DNA of 64,000 bases from Deinandra increscens subsp. villosa (GCA_039602395.1 JBCNJP010000013.1:27625993-27689992); one strand, 5' to 3'. Shown: positions 32,193 through 44,400, counted from the stretch's first letter. The notes: a model not told the origin generated them from the sequence alone. Translations and numbers: made by a program.

Positions 32193-33009
32193 AAAGTTCA
32201 AAATGTAGGTTTTTACATTACAGTCACCTGTGATTGTTTCATAAAAAACTGAATTACCAAAAAAAAATAACAACAATGGAAAACTAAGGTGGTTTCTAAG
32301 CAAAACTAGGACACTGGTCAACCAGAAGTACTCTGCTTCGGGTCATTTATAAACTGATAAGTTTGACTAGTGTGTAGGTACTTCTAGAAGACCTATCGAC
32401 GATTGACAAGTTAATAAACGAGTATTCTGCTTAACGTAACTTTCATGTTTCATCATTTTAATCTGAGAGTTTTCTGAAAGCTAAACAAAACGGTATCCAT
32501 GTTGATTGATCAATTTTCTTTTTTTACATTTCGTTTCTAGTTTAGGGGGAGAAAATTGAAAATAGTCAAAAATAGTGTCTTGTTTTTTATAAAAAGAAAA
32601 ATCCAAAATAGAGTTTTTCATTTTAAGGGGGAGAATTGCAAGTAAATAGAAGAAATGGCATGTTATGGGACAAATGCAATATATTGAGAATGTGAATACA
32701 TGCAAAATATATAACATTTGAGAAATTGATCATTAGGAAATGATGGTACATTGGTTTACCTATCTGACTCATGGATAGAGTAGATAAAAAAGCCATAAGA
32801 TCATTGTTTGATGTGCTTGGTAGGCTCGGGAAATCAGAATGTATTCAGATGTGCTATACATTAAATATTATGTTTGACCATGTGGATAACATCTTGAAGC
32901 GTATTTCATGACGAAAAGAGAAAAATAAGTGTGAAACAAAATGAGAAGTCACTGTGTATACATGTGTTCTTTTTGCAAAGATTTAAACTTGTTTGATTTT
33001 CTTTATTTT
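32193..33009 (+). other. Element C region between gag and hairpin array
   Basis: No ORF. Polypurine-like tracts at about 32540-32550 and 32624-32634 (both GGGGGAGAA). GATGTGCTTGGTAGGCTC at 32810-32827 is identical to 48361-48378 in element E. Confidence 0.6.
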
Positions 33010-33249
33010 CTCAAACGATCAAACTTTCTTTGCGTGCTCACAAGGCCGACCTGATTGTTGCTCGTTTGAGGTTCTGCTTTATTTTCTTTGGTGTTTCGTA
33101 TAATTCATTTGAATTTCTCTGCGTGTCCACAAGACCGGCCTGATTGTTGTTGAATTATACAATTCCAACTTGTTTTATCTTTCTTATTTTGTTAAATCCA
33201 AGGCCTTATCTGCGTATCGAAAGATCGACCTTAAGGTAGACGATTTAAC
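33010..33249 (+). ncRNA. Three tandem covarying hairpins
   Basis: Outer stems: CTCAAACGA 33010-33018 with TCGTTTGAG 33062-33070; GTATAATTCA 33098-33107 with TGAATTATAC 33151-33160; GTTAAATC 33191-33198 with GATTTAAC 33242-33249. Inside each lies a T-rich side ending (T)CTG or TTTG, an inner stem CG-bulged T-NNN-loop-NNN-CG (GCT/GGC, GTC/GAC, ATC/GAT; loops CACAA, CACAA, GAAA) and a return side ACC or GCC TGATTG (ACCTTAAG in the third). Stem sequences differ but stay paired. Linkers are also conserved with the antisense copy at 12379-12617. Confidence 0.72.
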
Positions 33250-34003
33250 ATTCTTATTTCTTTTTGCATGAAACACAGTTGACAATATCATGAAAACATT
33301 ATACTATGTGATGTTCACAAGTGTATTCACACAAGAAAAAGAAAAATGTCCGAATATGTCTGATAGTGTGGGATACACTGGTCAAAGCAATTCTAATCAA
33401 TATTTGAAAATATCCAGATGTTATGAGTATGATTATGTCTGAGTTTAGGATGGACAAATTATACCAGCAATCAACATGACTTATGTGTTTCAATTAGTTG
33501 AAATTGAAGTGTAGTTCAGTGTGTTATGACCAATATGATCCCAGATAATGATCTTTCTCATACCAAAAAGAGTTTGATTCTGTATTGCAATTTCATTTCA
33601 TTTCATTTCAGAAAAATCCAAAAATATTTTCAGTGTGTTTTAGCATAAGTTTGAAAAATGAAAAAGATTTTTGGTTTGTTTTGATATAAACTTTCTAAAA
33701 GCCAAAAAGATTTTGTTTCTGTTTTATTTTTGATCTGATCAACACGTGATACAAATCAAATTTTCAAAATCATATCTTGGAGTCTCGAATAGACGTTTTG
33801 CCTCGAGATTATTTATAATTGAACACGTTGCTAAGTGAAAGAGATGTCACAACTTCAAGTCTTCTGAAGCTACTGATAAAGATGGAAACACATTGTGCAT
33901 CATCAAAGTATTCAAGATCAAGCTACCATCAAGTTGAGGGAGAGTTTGTTCGAAGAATATGTTCTAATTGGTGAACAGATACTACACACGTCAAGGGGGA
34001 GTT
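33250..34003 (+). other. Element C region from hairpins to LTR
   Basis: No supported ORF. A TTTCA repeat lies at about 33590-33612. Polypurine tracts at about 33933-33946 (GAGGGAGAGTTT) and 33991-34003 (TCAAGGGGGAGTT) precede the LTR. Confidence 0.6.
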
Positions 34004-34360
34004 TGTTGATAGGTAATCTGTGTGTCGTGTGAAGTATCTGAACAAGACGATGTAAAGAACAAGACAAAGACAAGCTGTCACATGTACTGGATCCGAACTG
34101 GCAGTTCGGATCAGTTGAACTGGCAATTTGTCTGGAGTTCGGCTGATCGAGTATAAATAGATGTTTGTGCTATGTTTTATGTAACTGAGGGAGATAGGTC
34201 AGATCTTAAGTGTGTGTTTCCTGTGGTGTTTTTCTGAGTGATTCCAGATTGTAATTGAATCTTTGTTGATCAATAAAACAATCATTTTTATTACGTTTCT
34301 CATCCAAAATAGCTAGATAGAGTAGACGATCCGATGCTCATGAACTTTCAGGTATCAACA
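34004..34360 (+). repeat. 3' LTR of element C
   Basis: 357 bp with 8-base inverted ends, TGTTGATA and TATCAACA. U3 has the palindrome CCGAACTGGCAGTTCGG near 34093-34109. TATAAATAG near 34153. Followed by AAGAT, a candidate target duplication whose partner is not in the window. Confidence 0.88.
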
Positions 34361-34822
34361 AAGATATTAAGTAGTGGAAATTTAAAATTTTTATTTATAT
34401 AAGCCAAGTACTATAGTAAGTGAGATATTGTACATAACTACAACTAACTATAATAACGAAATAAATAACTAAGCCAGCTTGCCAGAAATCCTTCCTTGAT
34501 AGCTTTCCCGATTATCCGGTTCTCACAAGATCTGTGCCTTTACTTCTAAACGTCTCTGCAGAACCTAGCATACATACTTTTAAAAGGTCAGCTTACGCTG
34601 GTGAGTTTTACCGTTTAGTTCAAAAACCGTTTTAAGTGTTTACCTAGTTTTCACAACACATATATATATCATATATAAGTTTTAACACATAATCACTATG
34701 ATAATATATCATATTATCTTAACCACCACCCTAGGCTTAACTTCTAGGTCACTATATTCATCTGACGACCGTAACCGTGACCCTAGGCTAAACTTCTAGG
34801 TCACTATATTTAACCGACTCTT

Positions 34823-34935
34823 CTATTATGAGAAGACCTGCCACTGCATTCTCTAGGTCACCCCCATTGGAGAAACAGCATCGTCCGAACACGGTACTCT
34901 AGGGCACCCCCATTGGAGCAGCAATGACTCCTCAT
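34823..34935. repeat. Direct repeat block, partner at 37561-37675
   Basis: Shares CATTCTCTAGG(T/G)CACCCCC followed by ATTGGAGAA and CTCTAGGGCACCCCCATTGG with 37561-37675. Two copies within each block as well, suggesting the flanks derive from one repeat family. Confidence 0.6.
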
Positions 34936-34952
34936 TCCTACCAAGGTTTACT

Positions 34953-35000
34953 TCCGTTAGACAACTCCGTTAGACAACTCCGTTAGACAACTCCGTTAGT
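34953..35000. repeat. 13-bp tandem repeat, about 3.6 units
   Basis: TCCGTTAGACAAC repeated three times and then a partial unit. Confidence 0.85.
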
Positions 35001-35219
35001 TACGTCATAAGTGTTAACTTAAGTAACTAATGCATAACTAGGCCGAATACGTCCACGACCTTTGGTTGATCACCGAACCCGTCCATATGTGTTATGTGTT
35101 GTTTATTTATTGTCATTATGTGCAATGTGACTTAAATACATGATTTAGTATTGTGAATAGCTTGACAACCCATGAACTGTACTTATCTTGCTTAAAATGT
35201 AAACTAGTCACTTTTGGGT

Positions 35220-36145
35220 TCCGAGCGAAACTACCGGGCGAAACTATAGTGTCGCCCGGCTAGTCTACCCTCTGACTACCAGAGCCAGTTTCGCTTGGCC
35301 AGCGAAACTGCCAGCGAAACTAGGCCCTGATATATAATAACATAAAACCCTAGTTGCCTCATTTTGTTGCACCATTCTCTCCAAAACACACACACACACC
35401 TCTGAAAATCTGGTCAGTCGAGATTCACACCGAGCCATCGAGATCTCAGCCCCGAACCATCATCCATCAAGCTTGGAGATCGAACCGTGAGTCCCAAAAC
35501 CACCATTTTTATGTTTTCTATGTGTTTTACTTTAAAGCATGACCAAACCTTCATGATATCATTAGATCTTCTGTAGGAATGCTTAGGAATGCTAGATCTA
35601 CCATAAAGTTGATAACTTTACGTGTAAAACTGATCCATGATAAAGATTTGTGCCATTTTAGTCATTTTAGGGTTTTAAATGTATTTTGAGTGATTTGATG
35701 ATAAAATGCATGTTTAAGGTGTTAAAGCTTACTGATTTATGTTGGTAAACGCCTATGTATGCTAAACAATGAATTGCATGTAAAATGGAAGCTGTTAGGT
35801 TGATTTTTAGGCTGATCCGTATGTTTTTCGCAACCAGCGAAACTGTCTTGTTCTCTGGGCGAAACTGTCCAGCGAAACTATGTATATCTTCATCCAGCGA
35901 CACTATGCAGCGAAACTGCAGTGTCGCCGGGTAAACCAACCAGACCAGCTCGAGCGAATCTACCGAGCGAAATTCCCTGAACGAAAGTTCAAACCAGTTT
36001 CGGGCGAAACTAGGCTAGCGAAACTGTGCCAGCAGTTTCGAGCGAAACTAGCCTAGCGAAACTGTGTCATCGGGTATTGCCTAGCGAAAGTGCTGCCCGT
36101 GCACACAGCGAAACTGACTAGCGAAACTGCTAGCGAAACTGAGAC
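35220..36145. repeat. GCGAAACT motif array with inverted pairs
   Basis: More than 20 copies of GCGAAACT or its complement in two clusters (35224-35325 and 35828-36145). Inverted pairs include CAGTTTCGCT and AGCGAAACTG around 35287-35311 and GCGACACT with AGTGTCGC around 35898-35925. The clusters bracket the promoter-like region near 35330. Confidence 0.75.
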
Positions 36146-38511
36146 CAGAATCCAAACTTGTGCATTTTGCTTGAATGTTATGCCATGACTTAAGTGATTA
36201 TGCCATGATAATACATGCTTTGATTTCTGATATATATGAACCCTTGTTTATGATCAACCATCGGTGTCGTGTGTCTGTATGTCGAGTCATAGTTCCAACG
36301 TGCTATGTTATGGGCCATAGTGACGTTAAGTAAAGATTAGACACAAAACTAATACTTAAGACCTAAACGTGTTCATAGGTCTTCGATAAGCAAACTTGGA
36401 TATTATAGCAAGTGTAGCAGTGCAACCCAAGGTGAGTGTCACTAACCCGATTACCGTGAACCCGTTTGGGTCACACCGAATACCTAAAAGTAAAACAATG
36501 CTGACAACTCGAGAGTGCTAGGCACCTCCCTGATAAACTTGAAAACTTGGAGTGCTCGGCACCCACGTGATGAACTTAAAGTGCTTTATGGGAAGCACTT
36601 GTGAAATACTTAAACAACGATTTCTAAAACGAAACTGAAAACACTTTTGAGATTCATGAGAATCTAGTAAACCGTTTTAATATGGCTAGTGTAGGTTAAA
36701 GTCTAAACCACATGATATCACATGATTTCTAAGGATGCCTTGAAAACTTAAAAGTCCTCAACTAATTGTACCATTAATTGTAAAGCGAGGGGATGTTGGG
36801 TAGATCTACTGGAGTTTGACAAACTCCGCCCCGTGGCACGGGGAGTGCACAGAGGTACAATATAAGCCTGTTTGACCGTGATCCCGAGAGGACACGGGGG
36901 AGGCAAAACCGCGATGACGTAGGTCCGCAGTACTGGATGGCACGGCCACTACAATAATTTATAGTCAGCTTTGGTGCAAACTTCCTTAGTGCATGGAACA
37001 ACGGATTAGCTACCCGCGATATCGGTTGAGCACTTTAACTTTACAAAACTAGTTCATACCCGATGACGTAGGTCACGGACAATTCCTTTATAAACTAAGA
37101 CATAACATTTAGCATTGCTTTTCACAAACAAATACTATGTAAGTATACCTTGATACAAATTATGATTATGAGACCGGGCCAATGCATGACAAGCCCACTA
37201 TGAACTCACCAACCGTTAGGTTGACACTTGCGTGGTTTAAACTTTTGCAGATCGCTAAGGAGTATTCCGGAGCAGGATGGCATGGCACGTGAAGACGACT
37301 TTATTTCTGTTAAACTTAATTGGGAATTTTAAACAAAGAATTTGTAAAGCACGTGGTTAGTGCTAAGACAATATTTTATTCCGCTGCGTTTGTATTTGAG
37401 ACTTTACTTATAACTGATTTTTGAACTAACTCTGATTCATTTAGTATTTGTAACTAATGGTTATGGATCCTGGTCTAGTCGCACCCCTTAACGGTATAAA
37501 TTCCGTTGGTGGTCATCTGGGGGTGTGACACCCTGGCTTATCTTCTGAGTCACAGACTCTTCCTATGAGAAAACCTGACACTAGATTCTCTAGGGCACCC
37601 CCATTGGAGAAGCAGAGTTGTCCGTACATGGTACTCTAGGGCACCCCCATTGGAGCAACAGCGATTCCTCAACTCTAACCACCAACTTTATACATAACTC
37701 TATTAGGTCATTTTCTCGTCTTAATGACTTAATCTCTGATCATGTATACTACCTAACCCTAGTTAAATAACCAGATGCTTTAGGTTTCTTATTAAACAGT
37801 GATAAGGCATTCATATACTGCAATAAATGGACATCCCCCAATTTACCGTAGGTGTATGTATACAGGATGTACCAGCGGCGTATCCTCGACACTTCCAATA
37901 TACCGGGTAACTTATACTATTATGTATATATATAGGATGTACCAGCGGTGTATCCACCACATATTAATATAAGCAAATGTATCACTTGTTCTCATATAAT
38001 CATATATATTCACTATATGTTTACTAACAACTCCCTTGTCACTTGGCCACCTAATTTCAAGCAAATATATACACATCAGAATATAATCAACAAACTGCAT
38101 AACACGTATAGGTAATTTAGCAACAATTTCATCATATAACACGTATATATCAAGTCACAATTATCTTGAATATATTTTCACAAATATTGTATGTATACCA
38201 GCCCGAAAACATGAAAAGCATTTAAAACAATTAATAGTGGCCTCATAGGACTTACTATATAAAATAGGGCTTGTAGAAACTCACCTTATATCTTTAATCG
38301 GTTATTCAGACAGAACCTCTGTTATGGTCCACGATTAACCTAATCGTGTATCGGATCGCATTAATGCAAGGTCATTATAAACAATACCTATGTTTATTTA
38401 TATCTTATTATCTTTAATAACATTTTATTAGGGTTCATCTCTTTTATGGCCAAAATGACCAAAATTCCCTTATAGGCATAATAACCTTTTTATTCATAAT
38501 ATGAAGACACG

Positions 38512-39180
38512 TGTAAGGAATTATTTCTCCTGAAGAAATGATGCTGATCGGCTAAAATGTTATCTAGGAAGAATAGAAGGCCCGAGATAAGTTACCTCGG
38601 AAGAACAGACTGCCCGAAATAACTTATAGTTACCTCGGAAGGTCAGTTTACCTTGGAAGCCTATTTTACCTCGGGAGCACAGTTTTATCTCAGACAGTAG
38701 ATACGCCCGAGATAACTCAAGTTACCTCGGTAAGGAGAGTTATCTCGGACATCAACTTGACCTGCTCCACTTGTCTCTGACATATCTGATCCAGTTTCCC
38801 GCCATTCTCTTGACATTAAGCTGACACGATTATCTTCTAGACTAGTTTAATATTATTCTAGTTCATGTATCTTTACTTGACGGTTGAGATGATCATTAGA
38901 GAAATCAAGGGTTCTCCTGATTTCTTAGGGCACTATATATAGACACTTATAACTATGCTCTAAACAGGCAAAGTGTAAATCACTCTGATATGTACTTCAA
39001 AATCTGCAAGTTATAATACAGTGCTCAGTTTTATCCATATTATTATTATACTTGTCTTATATTCGATTTCATATTACTTTACCTTAAACAGAGCATACAA
39101 ATTAACTTGTTTCCGCGTGGTTAATTCTAAGGTAAAACCTTGTAATTGGTTCAACTCTGTAACCAGAATTCGATCCTACA
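38512..39180 (+). repeat. 5' LTR of element F
   Basis: 669 bp, TGTAAGGAAT to GATCCTACA. U3 between 38580 and 38760 has nine or so CCGAGATAA / TTACCTCGG motifs. TATATATAG near 38934. Confidence 0.9.
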
Positions 39181-39182
39181 AG

Positions 39183-39194
39183 TGGTATCAGAGC
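39183..39194 (+). other. Primer-binding site of element F
   Basis: TGGTATCAGAGC two bases after the LTR. Confidence 0.93.
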
Positions 39195-39310
39195 TTTGGC
39201 TCGTGTTTTTAAAACTTGAAACTCATACTAAGTTTTAAAACTCTATTTTACCTATATACTTTGTTTTTAGTAATAAGACACTCTTTCCACTTTTGTTCTC
39301 ATACTTAATC

Positions 39311-40267
39311 ATGAGAGAATCACGAAATGGTAGTTCAAACAAACCACCATCATTCATGCCCGATGATTTTGATACTTGGAAATTACGAATGATAGGTTAT
39401 CTTCATCATTCTGATTACAGAATGTGGAAATCTGTTATGTATGGCCCTACTGTCCCTACAGCAAAATCTGCTACTGCACCAAGTGTAGATATAGTAAAGG
39501 TTGTTGTTGACTATTCTGATGATGACCATAAGTTAGTTGAGGGATATCGCAAAGCTTTATATACATTACAAGCAACACTTCCAAATTATGTTCTCGTAGG
39601 TTTCAAAAACTGCAAAACTGCTTTTAAATTCTATGTTCTAAAACAAAGATATGAAAACTTTTCTCACAAAAATGGAGAAAGTATGAATGCTCAATATCTA
39701 CGTTTTGTTGAACTTCTTGATGAATTACAAGGAAATGATTTGAAGATGGAAAATGGCGATGTGATCAGAAAACTTTTGAGATCACTTCCTGATGTCTGGA
39801 CAGTATATACTGTAAGCATCAAGTATAACAAGGATCTCAAAACCTTAAAGTTGAGTGAACTTCATGGAATGCTCAGTGCACATGAAATGGAAGTCAATGA
39901 AAACTCTGGTACTTTGTACAAACCAGTGAACTTAATAATTCCAACATCTACTACACTCATTACTGCTTATGAAGATAGAAGTCACTACAATGAACAAGCT
40001 CCTTTGATCACATATCCTACATCACCAAGAGGTAATGAAATCATGCCTATCTTTTATAACAACTTTGCTCATAATGCAGATAACAATCAGAATGGACTTA
40101 CTAGATTAGATCTAGAATGCTTCAGTGCTAGTGATCTTGAAGAGATGGACATCAGCACACAACTAGGAATGATCTCCTTACGTGCACAAAGTATCTAAAG
40201 GAGAGGAGGTAGAAAGTTCAATGGAGATAAAAATGCTCAAATTGGGTTTGACAAAAGCAAAGCCAAA
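39311..40267 (+). pseudogene. gag: Element F Gag, N-terminal part
   Basis: ATG at 39311 (MRESRNGSSN). Residues 10-180 match the Copia Gag region (DFDTWKLRMIGYL, LLRSLPDVWTVY). TAA at 40196-40198 follows SLRAQSI; the same frame then continues RRGGRKFNGDKNAQ to the insertion at 40268. Knuckle and remainder resume at 53243. Confidence 0.85.
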
Positions 40268-40716
40268 TGTAGAGACCATATCTTGTGAGGCTTTTGCATT
40301 AGAAATACTTTTGGGCTAGTTGAACTGTAATTGGGTTAAAACATGTAAATGGGTTGCGTGGGCTTGTGGTTGGTCGTAAATAGGCCCTATAGGTCAAATT
40401 TTGTAGCTTGTTGATCAAGCATCGGCTTTCCTATATAAGGATGGCTAGACTAGATGTTTAGGGTTGCTTCTCTTTTGGTGTTCTTGTGTGTTTTGCAATT
40501 TCAAGTGTACCGAGTTTCTCATTGAGAATTCGGCATTCATCAAGTGTGTAACAATCGAATTCTTCAAGTTCTTACAATTGGTTGTGTGATCTTTATTGCT
40601 TTTCTATTTGTTTATTATCGATTATATTGATTATTCTTTAATCATCACTAATCACCGGATTCCGCACGGTGACTAGTTGACTTGATATCGCGTGAGGAGA
40701 GATTTCGATCCTTACA
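40268..40716 (+). repeat. 5' LTR of element E
   Basis: TGTAGAGACC to GATCCTTACA. TATATAAGG near 40433. U5 contains GGATTCCGCACGGTGACT, shared with the solo LTR at 29617-30124. Confidence 0.95.
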
Positions 40717-40718
40717 AT

Positions 40719-40730
40719 TGGTATCAGAGC
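40719..40730 (+). other. Primer-binding site of element E
   Basis: TGGTATCAGAGC two bases after the LTR. Confidence 0.93.
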
Positions 40731-40968
40731 CAAGAAACGCAAGTTTCGAGGCTCTCGCGATATCCGATTCAAGTTTTGGGAACTAACGGTTTGATTTTTA
40801 TGGTGTTTTTTCAGCGTTGGCACAGTTCGGAAGTGACTTTTTGTAGGTTTCAAAACGAGACAGAAGATTTTGTGGAGCTGACTTCGTGTTCCAGAGACTT
40901 TTCGACCGCTTTTAGAGACTTTTAAATTGGCCTCTTTGATCGAAAATCCCACTCTGTCGCATCCATGT

Positions 40969-41255
40969 GATCGAGAAAGACCCCTTGTGTCTTTTCGATC
41001 AGGTGTTCTCAGTCGAAAAGTCCCACTTTTGAGACTTTTCGATCAGTCGCTCTTAATCGAGAAGTCCCTCTCTGTGACTTCTCGATCAGAAATTTCGATC
41101 GGAAAGTCCTCCTCAGAGACTTTTCGATCAGTCATCTCACAATCAAGAAGTCCCCTCTGTGACTTCTCGATCAGTCATCTCGATCGGTATGTCCCCTGTG
41201 ACTTTTCGATCCATTGCTCGTTTCAATCGAGAAGTCCCGTCTGAGACTTTTCTAT
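40969..41255 (+). ncRNA. Leader array of about seven hairpins built on TTTTCGATC
   Basis: Consecutive inverted pairs in the untranslated leader. Best: ATCGAGAAGTC 41056-41066 with GACTTCTCGAT 41076-41086 (perfect 11 bp); GTCGAAAAGTC 41012-41022 with GACTTTTCGAT 41033-41043; ATCGGAAAGTC 41098-41108 with GACTTTTCGAT 41118-41128; ATCAAGAAGTC 41142-41152 with GACTTCTCGAT 41161-41171. Others at 40969-41000, 41183-41210 and 41226-41255 are weaker. The sixth pair is A-T in one hairpin and G-C in the next, with the partner changed to match. Confidence 0.72.
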
Positions 41256-41411
41256 CCAGCCCTAACTTTTCGATCGTGAACCGTGCTTTCGACCAAAATC
41301 CTACCCGATCGAAAAGTACTTTTCGGCCAGTCTCCTCCGATCGAAAACTGCTTTTCGACCCACTTTCATTGTTGAATCGAAGACCCCTGTTTTTGTCTCT
41401 TAGTGTTTACA

Positions 41412-44400
41412 ATGGCCTTTGACATTTCAAGTTTGTCAAGTGCAACCCTTGAGATGGATGCGAAGATCGGAACCAACGGCAGACCACCTCGTCTGATGTC
41501 TGGCAAGGACTTCATGAGCTGGAAGTACCGATTCGTGAACTATGTAAACTATCATGATCCCAAGATCATGCGATCGGTTGAGGTGGGAGACTATGTCCTA
41601 TCGACACCTGGAGCACAGGGTCAACCACCCAAACCTAAACCCAAATCTGAATGGATTGATGACGACTGGGAGAAGGTGGAACGTGATAGAAAGGCACTGG
41701 CTGCTCTAACCATGGCCTTGTCTCCAGAAGTAGCTGAAGCCTTCAAAGAGTACACATCTACTAAGACACTTTGGGATGCTCTTGTTGCAGCATATGAAGG
41801 AAACGATGACATGAAGGAATCTCGAAGAGAAAACCTAAGAGAGCAGTTTAATGAATTCAATTACATCCCTGGTGAAAATATTGAAACACAGCTTCAACGG
41901 CTCATCAAAATTGTGACAGGAATGAAAGATGCTGGGGTCACATACACACAGGTGGAGGTAAACAAGAAGCTGGTAAACTCTCTTCCGCCAAATTAGGATA
42001 GCACTATTGAGTTAATAGAAAAGACGGTGCAAATGTCTACTTCACCACTGAGCGAGCTTATGTCAACCATTAGAGCGTATGAAGAGAAGAAGCAGAAGAG
42101 GGCCAGAAAGTTGGGCAATGAAGCGTTAATGAACCAAGTTAATCAAGCTTTCATCTCACAGCCAGCTGTTGCTCCTAACAACATACAGTCTAATTCGATG
42201 GGATTTATTGCTCAAGCCACTGGGTCAAGCACATCTGGAACATCAAACCTTGTTTCTTTTGATGTTAATGCTCTAACCAAAGATCCCAGTTTTGCTCTTG
42301 GTGCAGGAATTATGAGTTGCTATCAGGCACTCGTTGCAGGTTCTCTTCTTCCTGTTGATTTAACTCCAGATGATGTGAATCAAGTCAACCCAGAAGACCT
42401 GGAGCATATGGACATTTCTTATCAGATGGGAATGTCAGCTTTGAGAGCTAAGCAGTTCATGGCAAAGACAGGAAAGAAGGATTGGAATGGAGGAAAAGGA
42501 ATAAAGCTTAGTTTCAACAAAGCAAACCTGCGATGCTACAACTGCAATGAATATGGGCATTATGCACGGGAGTGCACCAAACCAAAGGTTGACAGGGATC
42601 TTAAAACTGAGAATAGAAGTGAAAGTGTGAAGAAGGAGACAGGGAAGAATGACAGGGCACTCGTGGTTCAACACACACCAGGATACGATTGGACAACTCA
42701 AGTGGAAGATTTGAGTCTGACACTTGATCATGTGGCCCTCCTAGCTGAAGAAGAAGCACAGGAAGAAGCTGCTGAAGTCTTTCATCATGCATTCATGGCA
42801 GACATAACACCAGGGTCCCAAGCCAGCAGCAATGAGGTATGTTCTAACTCTAAATGTCCAACTATATTTAATGAATGTAAAGACTGGGAACGTAAGTTCA
42901 TTAATGAAACTCTAAATCGTGAATTATCTGATAGAGACCTTCAGGAGTACAAAGGTAAGAGTAAAATATTTAGAGAAAAATTAGAAGCCGCCAAATTAGA
43001 CATTAAGAGTCTTCAAAGTCAATTGAGTGATAAAACTGCATATCTTAGAATTGCTAACTCATAAATTGACACATTAAAATCAGAGGTAGAAGAACTTAAA
43101 GCCAAATTAGATATATCACAAAATAAAATTGAAAGAAATGATAAGATTGTGTCGTAAATGATGAAGGCTAGCTCTCTTTTCTACAACACAGATGTTCGAA
43201 TGCGACATCTCAAAGCCAACTCTGGTTTGGGTCTCGGTACTGAGGTAAAAGACGAAACATCCACTCATACAGTACTGATGCCATTGATGCATGAAATGAT
43301 CCCATACTATGAGAGTTCAAAGACATCTTTAGAAGCTAAGGCTCAAATAGAAAAGAAACTTGCTGCATGCCCCATTAAAATCTTCTGCTCCTGTTTCTAA
43401 CATTACTAACACTTCTACTTGTTGTGCAGATAAAGGTAATAAAGAAGCAGGGGTAGTGAATTGCAAGGAGTCCCCTAAGAGCCCCATGAAGTCCAATTAT
43501 GATTCTTATTATAAAAACTTTGATTTTGAGAAACTTGAACTTTCTATTAAGTCTGAGTCAAAAACTTCAGAGTCTCTTTTGTGTGATAAACCTTCTGAAT
43601 GTTGTGTGTTTACTTTTGGTAAATGTGATGATAAACCTGTGAAACCCTTAAGAACTGTTAAAATTTTAAGAAGGGGTAAGGGACCACAGGTTGCTGGTCC
43701 CAAATCCACAAGTGATGTGAAAGTTTCTGAGGAGAAGATTAATAATCCGGTCCAAAATGTGCAGAAAGTACGGGACACCAGACCCAATGACTTTGTCCCG
43801 TACCCAGAAGTTAACTCTGCTTATGACCAATTTAAGCCGATACAACGGGAGTATATTTTGACCACAAAGCCACATGGTAAGGCCCTTTGGATCCACAAAA
43901 ATTGTTCAAAACCAACCTGGATATCCACTAGGCGTAACCAACAACAGGCTCCTGTGTATCCAAAGAAGCAGTCTTGCCATGTGTGTGGTAGACCAGGACA
44001 CGTAGCAAGAAACTGCTTGCACCGCCCTTATGAACCTTATTATCCTAAAAAGGTCCTGCAGAAGACTGTCCCATTGGGCCAAAAATATGTTGGACCAAAA
44101 CAAAAGTCTGGACCTTCAAACTTCAAGGTGCAGAAGTTGACACCACAACCTCCACAGGCACAGATGCATTTTAGACCAACAGAAAAGACTGCACCTTCAA
44201 ACCGAAAGGTGTAGCAGACCGTACCCTAATACTCCAAGGTACACAAAGGGACTCCAAAGCCAAAATCACCTAAACAAGAACCAAAACCTGTGAAAAGTAA
44301 AGTGAGTCAAAATGCTAAAAAAATCTCAAAAGCTTTCTAAAACTTTGACTAAGGCTGTTTGGGTCCAAAAAATTGTTGAACCCTCAAAATCTGTCTCTCA

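Larger units (their letters stand above)
31335..34360 (+). mobile_element. Element C: 3' part of a pol-less Copia element
   Basis: Left part lost or interrupted by element D. Retains a decayed gag, two internal polypurine tracts, a conserved 18-mer, a three-unit hairpin array, two more polypurine tracts and a 3' LTR. No pol remnants are seen between gag and the 3' end. Arrangement matches element A plus its antisense block. Confidence 0.7.
34361..38511. mobile_element. Old Gypsy-like LTR sequence, host of element C and F insertions
   Basis: No retroelement proteins. Two outer blocks (34361-34950 and 37534-38511) share a repeated phrase and flank a central stretch of about 2.5 kb (roughly 35000-37533). 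The centre looks like a long chromovirus-type LTR: promoter-like sequence near 35328-35345, CA-repeat start region, GGCACGGGG phrases, a CCGCTGCGTTTGTATTTGAG stretch near 37380 and the ending GGGGGTGTGACA at 37533. Its left edge could not be fixed. Class assignment is by resemblance only. Confidence 0.45.

Noticed and set aside
36774..37001. 75-codon minus-strand ORF in the old LTR
   Set aside because: No recognisable domain; sits in LTR-like non-coding sequence.
34361..38511. Centromeric satellite or host promoter region
   Set aside because: No monomer periodicity; phrases and the GGTGTGACA end fit a long LTR better.
40927..41244. 105-codon ORF over the element E leader
   Set aside because: It follows the motif array, lies before the Gag ATG and has no family resemblance; best read as untranslated.
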